Origin: Acetobacterium tundrae | Lineage (GTDB): Bacteria > Bacillota > Clostridia > Eubacteriales > Eubacteriaceae | Direction: 5' to 3' | NCBI RefSeq assembly: GCF_008086615.1 | Contig: NZ_RXYB01000022.1 | Coordinates: 1 to 59,564, forward strand | Length of the DNA: 59,564 bases | Part shown: one piece after another, positions 1 through 8,512 of the stretch | How the letters are laid out: the number at the start of each line of letters is the position of its first letter | Numbering within the stretch: position 1 is the stretch's first letter | Program-made: the position numbers and the translations under genes | Notes under the pieces: generated by a model | Databases searched by the model: none | What the model saw: only the letters and a program-made list of their open reading frames with translations | Told to the model about the DNA's origin: nothing

Positions 1-28
1 CGGGACTTTTATAATAATGAAGCCGTGC

Positions 29-96
29 AAAAAAATAGATATATGAATATTGATTCAAGTTCACTTGAAAATCAATGTTCATATATCTATTTTTTT
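29..96. repeat. Large imperfect inverted repeat (hairpin)
   Basis: The left arm (about 29-60) and right arm (63-96) pair almost throughout, with a short A-rich bulge near the tip. The tip (TTCAAGT / ACTTGAA) recurs alone at 183-211. The right arm ends in a T-run, so it could act as a terminator for anything entering from the left, but no gene is visible there. A role as a mobile repeat is inference. Confidence 0.6.
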
Positions 97-378
97 ATGG
101 GGCGAAGCCCCTAACGGAGGCGCAGCGCAGCGGAGACGAAGTGTCGCATGAGCGAGTACAACAAACCTTGATTTGCGAAACCATTGATTCAAGTTCACTT
201 GAAAATCAATGCTTAGGCACTTATTTTTTATAGGGCGAAGCCCGCGACGAAGGCGCAGCGATAGCGGAGACTGAGTTGCACGTCTTCATTTTTCAACCCA
301 CGTCAATTTAAAATTGCCATCTGGCGACTGAGGCGCAGCGCAGCGGAGACGAAGTGCCGCATGAGTAGTGAGTACAAC
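97..378. repeat. Degenerate GC-rich repeat units beyond the glycogen operon
   Basis: Three copies of a unit containing GGCGCAGCG, then AGCGGAGAC, a variable GAAGTG, and CGCATGAG..GAGTACAAC are seen at about 114-161, 248-281 and 326-378. The first two are each preceded by a small GGGCGAAGCCC hairpin (about 99-111 and 233-243) and by the TTGATTCAAGTTCACTTGAA palindrome. The base composition is far from that of the flanking genes. The 438-base stretch before the first gene holds only these repeats and the adjoining hairpins. Confidence 0.6.
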
Positions 379-387
379 GGTGATGAT

Positions 388-436
388 ATAAAGGGCTGTC
401 ACAATCTCATCAGAGTTTTTGCAACAGCCCTTTATA
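388..436 (-). terminator. Terminator candidate at the end of the glycogen operon
   Basis: TATAAAGGGCTGT (about 388-399) pairs with ACAGCCCTTTATA (424-436) around a loop of about 24 bases. It sits directly after the amylase stop codon. The U-tract is weak on the minus strand, so efficiency is uncertain. Confidence 0.5.
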
Positions 437-438
437 TT

Positions 439-2298
439 TTAAAGATTAATTGAAATAATTTGATAAGATAGGGGTTCAATAACAACAGGATTCATGGGAG
501 TAGGTTTGCCAGTAAGAAGACTGATTCCTTCACATTCAGAAAAAGTCTGATGTTGAAAAAGATGAACAGCCTTGAGGCTTCGATTAAAAAGACATAAACA
601 ACAGGTGTCTTCATTACGTCTTTCAAAAACAAAAAGGTCATCGCTGGATTCATAGGGTTTCCATGATCCATCCTGAAAAACGGTATTATTTGCCCGAATT
701 TCAGTAATTATTTTGTACCATCCAATTAATTCTTCATCCTCTTTACCCCAGGGATAAGTGCCCCGATTGTAGGGATCTTCGAAGCCCTGAACACCAGCTT
801 CGTCGCCATAGTAAATACAAGGAACGCCTGGAAATGTCATTTGAAGCAGACTTAATAATTTAAGACGTTTTTGTGCTAAATGGTATTGATCTTTATTTAG
901 ACGATAACGCTCATGGTTTGAATGTTCATCAGCTTCTCCCAAAATAGTGAGAACACGGCATCGATCATGAGAGCCAATAAGATTCATATTTCCCATAAAT
1001 TGTTCACGGGGATAATTTTCATAAAGAGACATCATCGTTAGGGTTGCGATTCGGGCACTAATGGTTCCCATAACAAAAGAAATAAAGGTTTCACGAAATG
1101 GATAATTCATGACAGCATCGAGTTCAAAACCTGAAAAATATGTTCTTAATTGATTATATGCGACTTTTCGGGAAGCATCTTCCCAAACTTCTCCAATCAG
1201 AACACTTCCTGAATTCTCTTCCAACATGACTGTTTTCAGACCTTCAATAAATGGGTCAGGAAGTTCGTCAGCGACATCAAGACGCCAGCCAGAGACGCCA
1301 GCCCGCATCCAGTGACGAATAACACTGTCATGATTTTTGAAAATAAATGACTGAAAGTCAGGATTTAGTTCATTAGTATCCGGCATGGCATCAATTCCCC
1401 ACCAACAGGTGTAATCATTGGGAAAATGCGTAAATGAATACCAATCATAATACGGCGATTCAGTTGATTGGTAAGCGCCAAGTCCAGGATAATGACCATA
1501 TCGGTTGAAGTAAATGCTGTCATCTCCGGTATGACTGAAAACACCATCCAGTATTACAAAAATATTTCGTTTCTTACATTCTTCCATAAGTGTTTCAAAG
1601 TTTTCCATGTTTCCCAGTATAGGCTCAATGCTCATATAATCTCCAGTATCATAACGATGATTACTTTTTGATTTAAAAATGGGATTAAGATAAATTATTG
1701 AAACATTGAGACTTTTCAGATAATCTAGTTTTTCGGTAATTCCAGCCAAAGTTCCTCCGAAAAAATCCCAGTATTCAATATTATCAGTATTATTTTTATA
1801 ATAATGGGGAGAATCACTCCATTGGGGATGGAGAATGGTCGTTTTTGGAAAGCAATCAAGATTAAAATCAGAGCCTCGGTTAAAGCGATCCGGAAATATT
1901 TGATACATAATTCCCTGTTTATACCATTCCGGTGTGGTTCGTTTTGATTCATAGATGGTAATCTGGTAGGAAGGGGGAATATCTTTATATATTTGTCCAT
2001 CGCCCCCTATTCGGTTTCCTTTTGTTCCGTAGGTAAAGGTATCGTCGCCTGTTTCAAATTTAAAATCATACCATAAGATGCCGGTGGAATCCGGTATTTT
2101 AAACGTTACTTCCCACATATATAAAGAAGTTGAAGGACTCATGGAATAGAAAATCTCATTTTCATTAAATAATGTTCGTAACTGAACGCTGCTGAGATTT
2201 TGACCATAAATCCTCAGGGTAACCAAACTTCCAATTGGGAGGGCCCCAAATGGATCGCGATATTTTAGATCCCAGGAATTATGTATAAAGTTCATCAT
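439..2298 (-). CDS. Alpha-amylase family glycoside hydrolase (GH13, neopullulanase-like)
   Basis: Likely hydrolyses alpha-1,4 links, perhaps also alpha-1,6, in glycogen or maltodextrins in the cytoplasm; no signal peptide is visible. Residues 1-120 look like the CBM34-type N-terminal domain of neopullulanases/cyclomaltodextrinases, followed by the catalytic barrel. GH13 motifs seen: region I DGVFSHTG (251-258), region II GWRLDVADE with nucleophile D341, region III IGEVWED with acid/base E370, region IV GSHD with D445. All catalytic residues are present. The 619-aa length fits the family. It is the last gene of the glg operon; its AAGGAAG ribosome binding site lies within the end of glgA, so the two are translationally close. 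The exact substrate cannot be told from sequence. Confidence 0.9.
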   Translation of the reverse strand: MMNFIHNSWDLKYRDPFGALPIGSLVTLRIYGQNLSSVQLRTLFNENEIFYSMSPSTSLYMWEVTFKIPDSTGILWYDFKFETGDDTFTYGTKGNRIGGDGQIYKDIPPSYQITIYESKRTTPEWYKQGIMYQIFPDRFNRGSDFNLDCFPKTTILHPQWSDSPHYYKNNTDNIEYWDFFGGTLAGITEKLDYLKSLNVSIIYLNPIFKSKSNHRYDTGDYMSIEPILGNMENFETLMEECKKRNIFVILDGVFSHTGDDSIYFNRYGHYPGLGAYQSTESPYYDWYSFTHFPNDYTCWWGIDAMPDTNELNPDFQSFIFKNHDSVIRHWMRAGVSGWRLDVADELPDPFIEGLKTVMLEENSGSVLIGEVWEDASRKVAYNQLRTYFSGFELDAVMNYPFRETFISFVMGTISARIATLTMMSLYENYPREQFMGNMNLIGSHDRCRVLTILGEADEHSNHERYRLNKDQYHLAQKRLKLLSLLQMTFPGVPCIYYGDEAGVQGFEDPYNRGTYPWGKEDEELIGWYKIITEIRANNTVFQDGSWKPYESSDDLFVFERRNEDTCCLCLFNRSLKAVHLFQHQTFSECEGISLLTGKPTPMNPVVIEPLSYQIISINL

Positions 2299-2299
2299 G

Positions 2300-3718
2300 T
2301 TATACTTCCTTTAAAATTTTGTAATAAGACAGGTAAACCTGTGCCGAATTCTTCCAATCAAAATGAGAGTTAAAAGCATTATTAACAATGAGATTAAAAG
2401 TTTTAGGTTCATTGTGATAAATTGCAATTGCTTTTTGAATGGTGAAAAGCATATCGTGAGCATTATAAGTTGCAAAACTAAAACCATTTCCCTCTTTAGT
2501 TTTAGAATTGAAATAAGTGACGGTGTCTTTAAGGCCACCGGTTTCTCTGACAATGGGGACAGCACCATAACGCATGGCAATCATTTGGGATAAACCGCAG
2601 GGCTCAAATCTTGAGGGCATTAAAAAGAAATCGCTGGCAGCATATATTTTTCTGGAAAGCGGTTCATCAAAGTCAATGATGGTAATCATTTTATCAGGAT
2701 AGTTATAAGCGATGCTCCTGAGTAAATTTTCGTAATTTGAATCCCCCGTGCCTAAAATAACAAGCTGCAAATCCATCTGTAAAATTTCATGAATAACGTT
2801 GGCCACAAGATCAAGTCCCTTTTGTTCAACCAGACGGGTAATCATTGAAACCATTGGGACATCTTCGCGTATTGGGAGATCCAGGTATTCCTGCAAGGCT
2901 TTTTTATTTTCGCTTTTTTTCTTTTGGGGGTTAGCATAAGGGATAAACAAAGCAGGATCCGTTTTTGGGTCATAAAGGGCTTCATCAATGCCATTGAGGA
3001 TGCCCACAACATGATCGCCGACATGTTGAATGACACGCTCAAGACCTTCTCCATAGAAAGAATTTTTAATCTCCTGGGCATAAGTAGGACTTACGGTAGT
3101 GATAAGATCAGCAGAGTATAAAGCCCCTTTCAGGAGGTTTATTTTTCCGTAATATTCCAAATCTGAAGGCAGAAAACCGAGATGAAGGTATTTACTGATA
3201 TCATTGAAACCATAAATACCCTGATATTTTATGTTATGTATGGTAAAGACACTTTTTGTATTTGGAAAAGCGGTCCGATATTGATGTTTAAGCAGGTAAG
3301 GGATTGCGGCCGTTTGCCAGTCATTGCAATGGATGATGTCAGGATCAAAATTGAGTGACGGAATCGAATCCAGTACAGCTCGGCAAAAATAGAGAAAGCG
3401 TTCACCATCATCAAAGTAATTATAAAGAGAAGGACGTTTAAAAAAAGACTCGTTATCAATAAAATAAAAAGTAATCCCTTCATATTCGCACGATAAAATA
3501 CCGCAATAGTATAAAGTATTATTCATCTGAATATGAAAGTGATCAAGGAATTTGATGTTCCTTTTTAATTCTTCCGGTATGGTACTGTAAAAGGGAAGAA
3601 TAACTCGGACATCAACATCATCAGGAAAAGATTTTGGAAGGGCGCCAATGACGTCACCCAGTCCGCCGCTTTTAGCAAAGGGATAAGCTTCTGAAGCCAC
3701 AAATAAGACGTTCAACAT
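2300..3718 (-). CDS. glgA: Glycogen synthase (ADP-glucose type)
   Basis: Transfers glucose from ADP-glucose to the non-reducing end of alpha-1,4-glucan (GT5 family, cytoplasm). The N-terminal KSGGL (residues 16-20) is the ADP-glucose-binding signature. The C-terminal FEPCGL with E372 and the following GGLKDTV match the retaining GT-B active site. Its 472 residues are typical of bacterial GlgA. The gene starts two bases after the glgD stop and ends at the amylase start, so it is an internal operon gene. It uses the product of GlgC/GlgD, and GlgB branches its product. Confidence 0.95.
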   Translation of the reverse strand: MLNVLFVASEAYPFAKSGGLGDVIGALPKSFPDDVDVRVILPFYSTIPEELKRNIKFLDHFHIQMNNTLYYCGILSCEYEGITFYFIDNESFFKRPSLYNYFDDGERFLYFCRAVLDSIPSLNFDPDIIHCNDWQTAAIPYLLKHQYRTAFPNTKSVFTIHNIKYQGIYGFNDISKYLHLGFLPSDLEYYGKINLLKGALYSADLITTVSPTYAQEIKNSFYGEGLERVIQHVGDHVVGILNGIDEALYDPKTDPALFIPYANPQKKKSENKKALQEYLDLPIREDVPMVSMITRLVEQKGLDLVANVIHEILQMDLQLVILGTGDSNYENLLRSIAYNYPDKMITIIDFDEPLSRKIYAASDFFLMPSRFEPCGLSQMIAMRYGAVPIVRETGGLKDTVTYFNSKTKEGNGFSFATYNAHDMLFTIQKAIAIYHNEPKTFNLIVNNAFNSHFDWKNSAQVYLSYYKILKEV

Positions 3719-3720
3719 TT

Positions 3721-4833
3721 TTATATCACCGTACCTTTCTTGATAATAATGGGATCGTGAGGTTTGCCAATCAGGGTGGTATAATCACTAATTTTTGTAT
3801 CTTTGTCCATAACAACATAATCCAGGGTAACATGGTTGCCGATTTTGCATTTTTGCATGATAATACTGTTCTTTATTTGTGAATCAGAGCCCATAATGAT
3901 GTCCCTAAAAATAATACTATGAAAGATGGTGCCATCAATATTGCAACCACTTCCAACAATGGAGTGGGAGACGCTGGAAGAGTCGAGATAAATGCTGGGG
4001 TGATTATCCTTGATTTTGGTGTGAATCGAAGCTTTTTCAAGGAAGAGCTCTTGCATAATGTCGTATTCAAGCAAATCCATACTGGCCTTCATGTAGTTTT
4101 CCAAGGTCTTAATTCGTTTCAAATAACCGGTGTGTTCAGCACTGAACACCCGGAGAGTATCAAGATTTATTGCGACCATATCCATTAAATCCCAATCACC
4201 AGTGCATTCACAAAGATCCAAAAATTGGAGTAAAATCGATTTTTTAATAATCAGCATTTCTGTAAAGAAGTAGTTAGTTTGCTGTTCTTTTTTATAATAA
4301 ATAGAGGAAACCCGTTTATTATAAAGATCCAAATAGATATCATCATCATGCAGATGATAGGTTGAATCATCCTTTTTATAAATCAGAGTGACATCACTGT
4401 TATTTTGTGAATGAATTTCATAGGCATTTCGATAATCAAAGGAGGTGATATGGTTAGGGGGAGAAATGATCACATGTTCGCCAGAAGCAGTTTCTAAAAA
4501 ATCACGATTGTTTTGTAGATCTTTAAGATTGACTTTCATTTTATGCCCTAGTCGACCGCTATTGGCACCGGCAAGAATGGAGAGATCTTGTGTTTTTCGA
4601 CTGAGTGACCACTCTTTTCCTGTTCCAAGGTGATCAACAAGAGAATTGTATTTGTTACTGCCGATGACGCCGATACGGGATAAACCGGAATTAACCATAT
4701 TGGAAAGGGTAAAGTCAATGAGTCGATAACGTCCCCCAAAAGGCAGCGTACTTAAACTGCGATGTTGAAGAAACTCTTTTAAAGAAGGATCTTCGCAGCC
4801 AATATTTAGAATAAGACCGATTGCATTTTTCAT
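3721..4833 (-). CDS. glgD: GlgD, non-catalytic subunit of ADP-glucose pyrophosphorylase
   Basis: Nucleotidyltransferase-like protein with a C-terminal left-handed beta-helix (hexapeptide repeats from about residue 290). It resembles GlgC but lacks the N-terminal GGxGxRL phosphate-binding loop: at that place it reads LILNIGCEDPSLKEF. This is the normal state of Firmicute GlgD, which pairs with GlgC and modifies its activity. At 370 residues it is close to GlgC (374). It lies between glgC (15 bases upstream) and glgA (2 bases downstream), the usual order. The role is established for GlgCD of other Firmicutes and inferred here. Confidence 0.93.
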   Translation of the reverse strand: MKNAIGLILNIGCEDPSLKEFLQHRSLSTLPFGGRYRLIDFTLSNMVNSGLSRIGVIGSNKYNSLVDHLGTGKEWSLSRKTQDLSILAGANSGRLGHKMKVNLKDLQNNRDFLETASGEHVIISPPNHITSFDYRNAYEIHSQNNSDVTLIYKKDDSTYHLHDDDIYLDLYNKRVSSIYYKKEQQTNYFFTEMLIIKKSILLQFLDLCECTGDWDLMDMVAINLDTLRVFSAEHTGYLKRIKTLENYMKASMDLLEYDIMQELFLEKASIHTKIKDNHPSIYLDSSSVSHSIVGSGCNIDGTIFHSIIFRDIIMGSDSQIKNSIIMQKCKIGNHVTLDYVVMDKDTKISDYTTLIGKPHDPIIIKKGTVI

Positions 4834-4848
4834 GGTAAATCACTCCTT

Positions 4849-5973
4849 TCAGGAATTAATAACGTGAATTTGAGGAACTGATTCTAATTCATCAGCAATA
4901 AACCGGACATCGCTCTTAATTTTCGCTCTGCCTCCCAGGATACAGTTTTCCAGAATTGCGCCATCTTCGATAATGGCACCCGTGTGAACAATGACATTTT
5001 TTAGAATAGTATGCCGATGGATACGGATATCATGGGAAAGTATTGAGTGTTCGACTTGTCCACAGATAATACAACCATCACAAATTAGACTATTGCTTAT
5101 TTTAGCTTCAGGACCGATGAATTGTGGATGGCGACTGATATTATTTGAAAAAATCCGAAAATTGCGGTCGGTTAGATCAAATTCACAGTATGGATCTAAA
5201 AGATCCATATTGGCATCAAAATAGCTTTGAATCGTACCGACGTCTCGCCAATAGCCAGAGTAAGGATAGGCATAGATGCGTTTGTTGCTTTTATAGAGCA
5301 TGGGAATAACATCATTACCAAAATCATGCTCGGATTCACGATTCCCAGCATCTTCCTGGAGGGCTTTTTTTAGTATTTCCCAGGAAAAAACATAAATTCC
5401 CATGGATGCTTTGTTGCTTTTTGGTATTGCCGGTTTTTCCTGAAAGGCCTGAATACGTTCTTCTTCATCGGTATTAACGATCCCAAAACGATGGGCATCT
5501 TCCCAAGGCACATCCATGACGGCAATACTGAGGTCAGCTTGCTTCGCTTTATGGAAGCAGAGCATTTTGGAGTAATCCATTTTATAAATATGATCGCCAG
5601 ATAGGACAAGGACAAATTCAGGATTGAAGTTTTCGATGAAATCAATATTTTGATAAATGGCATCGGCCGTTCCCGAATACCATTTTCCTCCTTTTTGTCC
5701 CATATAAGGCGGGAGGATATGGGCACCACCCTGAATTTGATCTAAAGCCCAGGCAGAACCATCACCGATATAATTGTTTAAAATATAGGGGCGATATTGG
5801 GTGAGAACACCGACGACGTCGATATCGGAATTCATGCAGTTACTAAGAGGAAAATCGATGATGCGATATTTTCCTCCAAATAAAACGGCGGGTTTGGCAT
5901 TGTTAATGGTCAGGTCGCCTAAACGACTTCCCTGTCCACCGGCCAGAAGCATTGCAACACATTCAGTATTCAT
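4849..5973 (-). CDS. glgC: Glucose-1-phosphate adenylyltransferase
   Basis: Makes ADP-glucose and pyrophosphate from ATP and glucose-1-phosphate, the committed step of glycogen synthesis. The N-terminal GGQGSRL loop (12-18) and the NNAKPAV segment with K27 are intact. The barrel contains [11 protein letters not shown] with the metal-binding aspartate, and the C-terminus is a hexapeptide beta-helix. At 374 aa it has the length of Firmicute GlgC. It starts nine bases after the end of glgP and is followed by its partner glgD, so GlgC/GlgD stoichiometry is probably set by co-translation. Confidence 0.95.
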   Translation of the reverse strand: MNTECVAMLLAGGQGSRLGDLTINNAKPAVLFGGKYRIIDFPLSNCMNSDIDVVGVLTQYRPYILNNYIGDGSAWALDQIQGGAHILPPYMGQKGGKWYSGTADAIYQNIDFIENFNPEFVLVLSGDHIYKMDYSKMLCFHKAKQADLSIAVMDVPWEDAHRFGIVNTDEEERIQAFQEKPAIPKSNKASMGIYVFSWEILKKALQEDAGNRESEHDFGNDVIPMLYKSNKRIYAYPYSGYWRDVGTIQSYFDANMDLLDPYCEFDLTDRNFRIFSNNISRHPQFIGPEAKISNSLICDGCIICGQVEHSILSHDIRIHRHTILKNVIVHTGAIIEDGAILENCILGGRAKIKSDVRFIADELESVPQIHVINS

Positions 5974-5982
5974 TTTTTCTCC

Positions 5983-8409
5983 TTACTTTATTTCCCAAAT
6001 TTCACGTTGATAATCTGCAATTGAACGATCACTTGAGAACATTCCAGACTGGGCAATGTTGCTAATTGACATTTTCGTCCATGTTTTATTGTTACGAAAA
6101 AGTTGATCAATTCGATTCTGAGCATCAGAATAAGCATTAAAATCTTTAAGCACAAAATAGGGATCATTATACAATATAAGTGAATCATAGATTGATTGGA
6201 AGTTAAGTCCGAAACCCAACGTGCCATCGACTAACTGATGCATCACTTTCTGGATCCGCGGGTCTTGTTCGAAGACATCAACGGAGTGATAACCGCCATA
6301 TTTTTGATAATGGAACACTTCATCAGAAGTAAGCCCAAAAGTGACAATGTTAGTCGGTCCAACAGCCTCTGAAATTTCAATATTGGCACCGTCCATGGTA
6401 CCTAATGTAATGGCACCATTCATCATGAATTTCATATTGCTTGTTCCGGAAGCTTCTTTTCCAGCAGTTGAAATTTGTTCCGAGACATTAGCAGAAGGAT
6501 AAATGATTTCAGCTAATGAAACATTGAAATTGGCAAGAAAAACAACTTTCATTTTATCTTGAACGGTTTTGTCATTATTGACCATATAGGCAATTGCATT
6601 GATGAGTTTGATAATATCTTTGGCAAAATAATAGCCGGGAGCAGCCTTTCCAGCAAAAATAAAGGTTCGTGGCGCCATTTCCAAGTTTGGATTTTCTTTA
6701 AGTCGATTGTATAAGTACAGGATATGAAGAGCATTCAACAGCTGCCGTTTATATTCATGAATACGCTTAACCTGGATATCAAAAATTGAGTTTGGATCAA
6801 CGCTGATGTCAATATGTTTAGTAATATAGTCGGCCAGGTAAAACTTATTTGCAAGTTTAATGGCATCGAATTTCTCGTAGAAAACAGGATCATTAATATA
6901 ATTCGAAAGTTTCTTAAGTTGAAAGAGATTTTTTTCCCACTCGATGCCAATGGACTCATTTAAAAGGTCTTTTAGTTTGGGGTTGCTACGCATGAGAAAT
7001 CGGCGAGGACTTACACCGTTGGTGACTGAATGAAAACGTTCGGGAAACACTTGATAAAAACCATTAAATGTTTCTTCCCGCAGTATCTTGCTATGAAGTG
7101 AAGCAACACCATTGATAGAATGGCTGGTTACAATAGACAAACTTGCCATATGAACCTGGCCATCTTTAATGATGGATAAGGAATGATTGCGCTCTATATT
7201 ATTGGGGTAGCAGGCATCAAGCTCTTCAATAAAACGACGATTGATTTCTTCGATAATCATATAAATCCGCGGGAGCAGTTTATTCATCATATTGATTGGC
7301 CATTTTTCTAAAGCTTCAGGAAGTACGGTATGGTTGGTAAAGCTAAGGGCCGATACTGTCATTTTCCAGGCATCATTCCAACCAAGACCTTCCTCATCCA
7401 TAAGGATACGCATGAGTTCAGGACCACACATCGCAGGATGGGTATCATTAATATGAATGCAAATTTTTTCACCAAAACCATCTACAGAGTTACTATTGTT
7501 TCTTTTATAATGTGAAACGATGCGCTTTAATCCGGCGCATACAAAGAAATATTCTTGTTTTAAGCGAAGCAGCTTTCCGTCAAAACCACTGTCATTGGGA
7601 TAAAGAATTTGGCTAATCGATTCAGCCTCGGATTTTTGGCGAATGGCGTATAAAAATTGACCCTGATTAAAGGTTGGTAGATCAAAACCATCAATCGGTT
7701 CGGCGCTCCAAAGACGTAGGGAATTAACCGTTTCATTATGGTAACCTTTTATTGGAATATCATAGGGAACCGCCATGATTGGTTCATAATCTTCATGGAT
7801 AAAGGTTAAGCTACCGTTAATATTTTCAGAATGGATGGAACCATAATATTTCACAATAACAGATTTGTCTGGTTTTCTGATTTCAAAAGGATAGCCGTTT
7901 TTCAACCAGTTATCGGCGACTTCAACCTGTTCGCCATTAATAATGCGTTGTTCAAAGAGTCCGTATTTGTAGCGGATACCATTGCCATTGGCAGGCATCC
8001 CCATGGCGGCAGATGAATCTAAATAACAAGCCATCAGTCGGCCTAAACCACCGTTGCCTAGACCGGGGTCTGACTCTTGTTCCTGTATAGCGGCATAGTC
8101 TAAGCCCAGTTCTTCAAGGCTTTCAGTGACCACCTCGTCCATATCGATATTATTAATATATGATTTAAGTAGTCGCCCGATGAGAAATTCAATGGAAAAA
8201 AAGTAGACTTGTTTGGTTTGGTGTTTGTTATACTGAGTATTTATTTTAGCCCATTGGGTGGTAATCTCATCCATGACGAGTTCAGCTAAAGCTTGATATT
8301 GTTTAAGAACTGACGATTCTTCTAAACAATTGCCGGAAACCTCTTCGATTTTATTGATATAGTCGGCTTTAAAAGCTTCTTTTTTTGTTTGTTTTTCTGA
8401 AGAATTCAT
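5983..8409 (-). CDS. glgP: Glycogen/starch phosphorylase
   Basis: PLP-dependent enzyme (GT35) that releases glucose-1-phosphate from glycogen ends. The PLP-lysine motif EASGTSNMKFMMNG is present, with K660 in an 808-residue protein, and GNGGLGRLMACYLDS marks the N-terminal domain. An upstream in-frame TTG at 8424 is possible, but an AAAGGA ribosome binding site sits six to seven bases before the ATG at 8409, which decides the start. Placing the degradative enzyme inside the biosynthetic operon is common in Firmicutes and implies that stores are made and used under one promoter, with control mostly at enzyme level. Confidence 0.95.
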   Translation of the reverse strand: MNSSEKQTKKEAFKADYINKIEEVSGNCLEESSVLKQYQALAELVMDEITTQWAKINTQYNKHQTKQVYFFSIEFLIGRLLKSYINNIDMDEVVTESLEELGLDYAAIQEQESDPGLGNGGLGRLMACYLDSSAAMGMPANGNGIRYKYGLFEQRIINGEQVEVADNWLKNGYPFEIRKPDKSVIVKYYGSIHSENINGSLTFIHEDYEPIMAVPYDIPIKGYHNETVNSLRLWSAEPIDGFDLPTFNQGQFLYAIRQKSEAESISQILYPNDSGFDGKLLRLKQEYFFVCAGLKRIVSHYKRNNSNSVDGFGEKICIHINDTHPAMCGPELMRILMDEEGLGWNDAWKMTVSALSFTNHTVLPEALEKWPINMMNKLLPRIYMIIEEINRRFIEELDACYPNNIERNHSLSIIKDGQVHMASLSIVTSHSINGVASLHSKILREETFNGFYQVFPERFHSVTNGVSPRRFLMRSNPKLKDLLNESIGIEWEKNLFQLKKLSNYINDPVFYEKFDAIKLANKFYLADYITKHIDISVDPNSIFDIQVKRIHEYKRQLLNALHILYLYNRLKENPNLEMAPRTFIFAGKAAPGYYFAKDIIKLINAIAYMVNNDKTVQDKMKVVFLANFNVSLAEIIYPSANVSEQISTAGKEASGTSNMKFMMNGAITLGTMDGANIEISEAVGPTNIVTFGLTSDEVFHYQKYGGYHSVDVFEQDPRIQKVMHQLVDGTLGFGLNFQSIYDSLILYNDPYFVLKDFNAYSDAQNRIDQLFRNNKTWTKMSISNIAQSGMFSSDRSIADYQREIWEIK

Positions 8410-8512
8410 ATTTTTTCCTTTCAAGACTAAAAGTAATTGAGATTGCAGACAAGGTTAAAGAAATAGAATCAATATTTTTATTAACTTGCGGCTTGTCAAC
8501 ACTCTAATCGTA

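Noticed and set aside
97-378. CRISPR array from the repeated GC-rich units
   Set aside because: Units are degenerate, unequally spaced and contain internal palindromes; no regular spacers and no cas genes.
3721-4833. GlgD as a decayed GlgC copy because the GGxGxRL loop is absent
   Set aside because: Loss of this loop is the defining feature of Firmicute GlgD, and the rest of the protein is well conserved.
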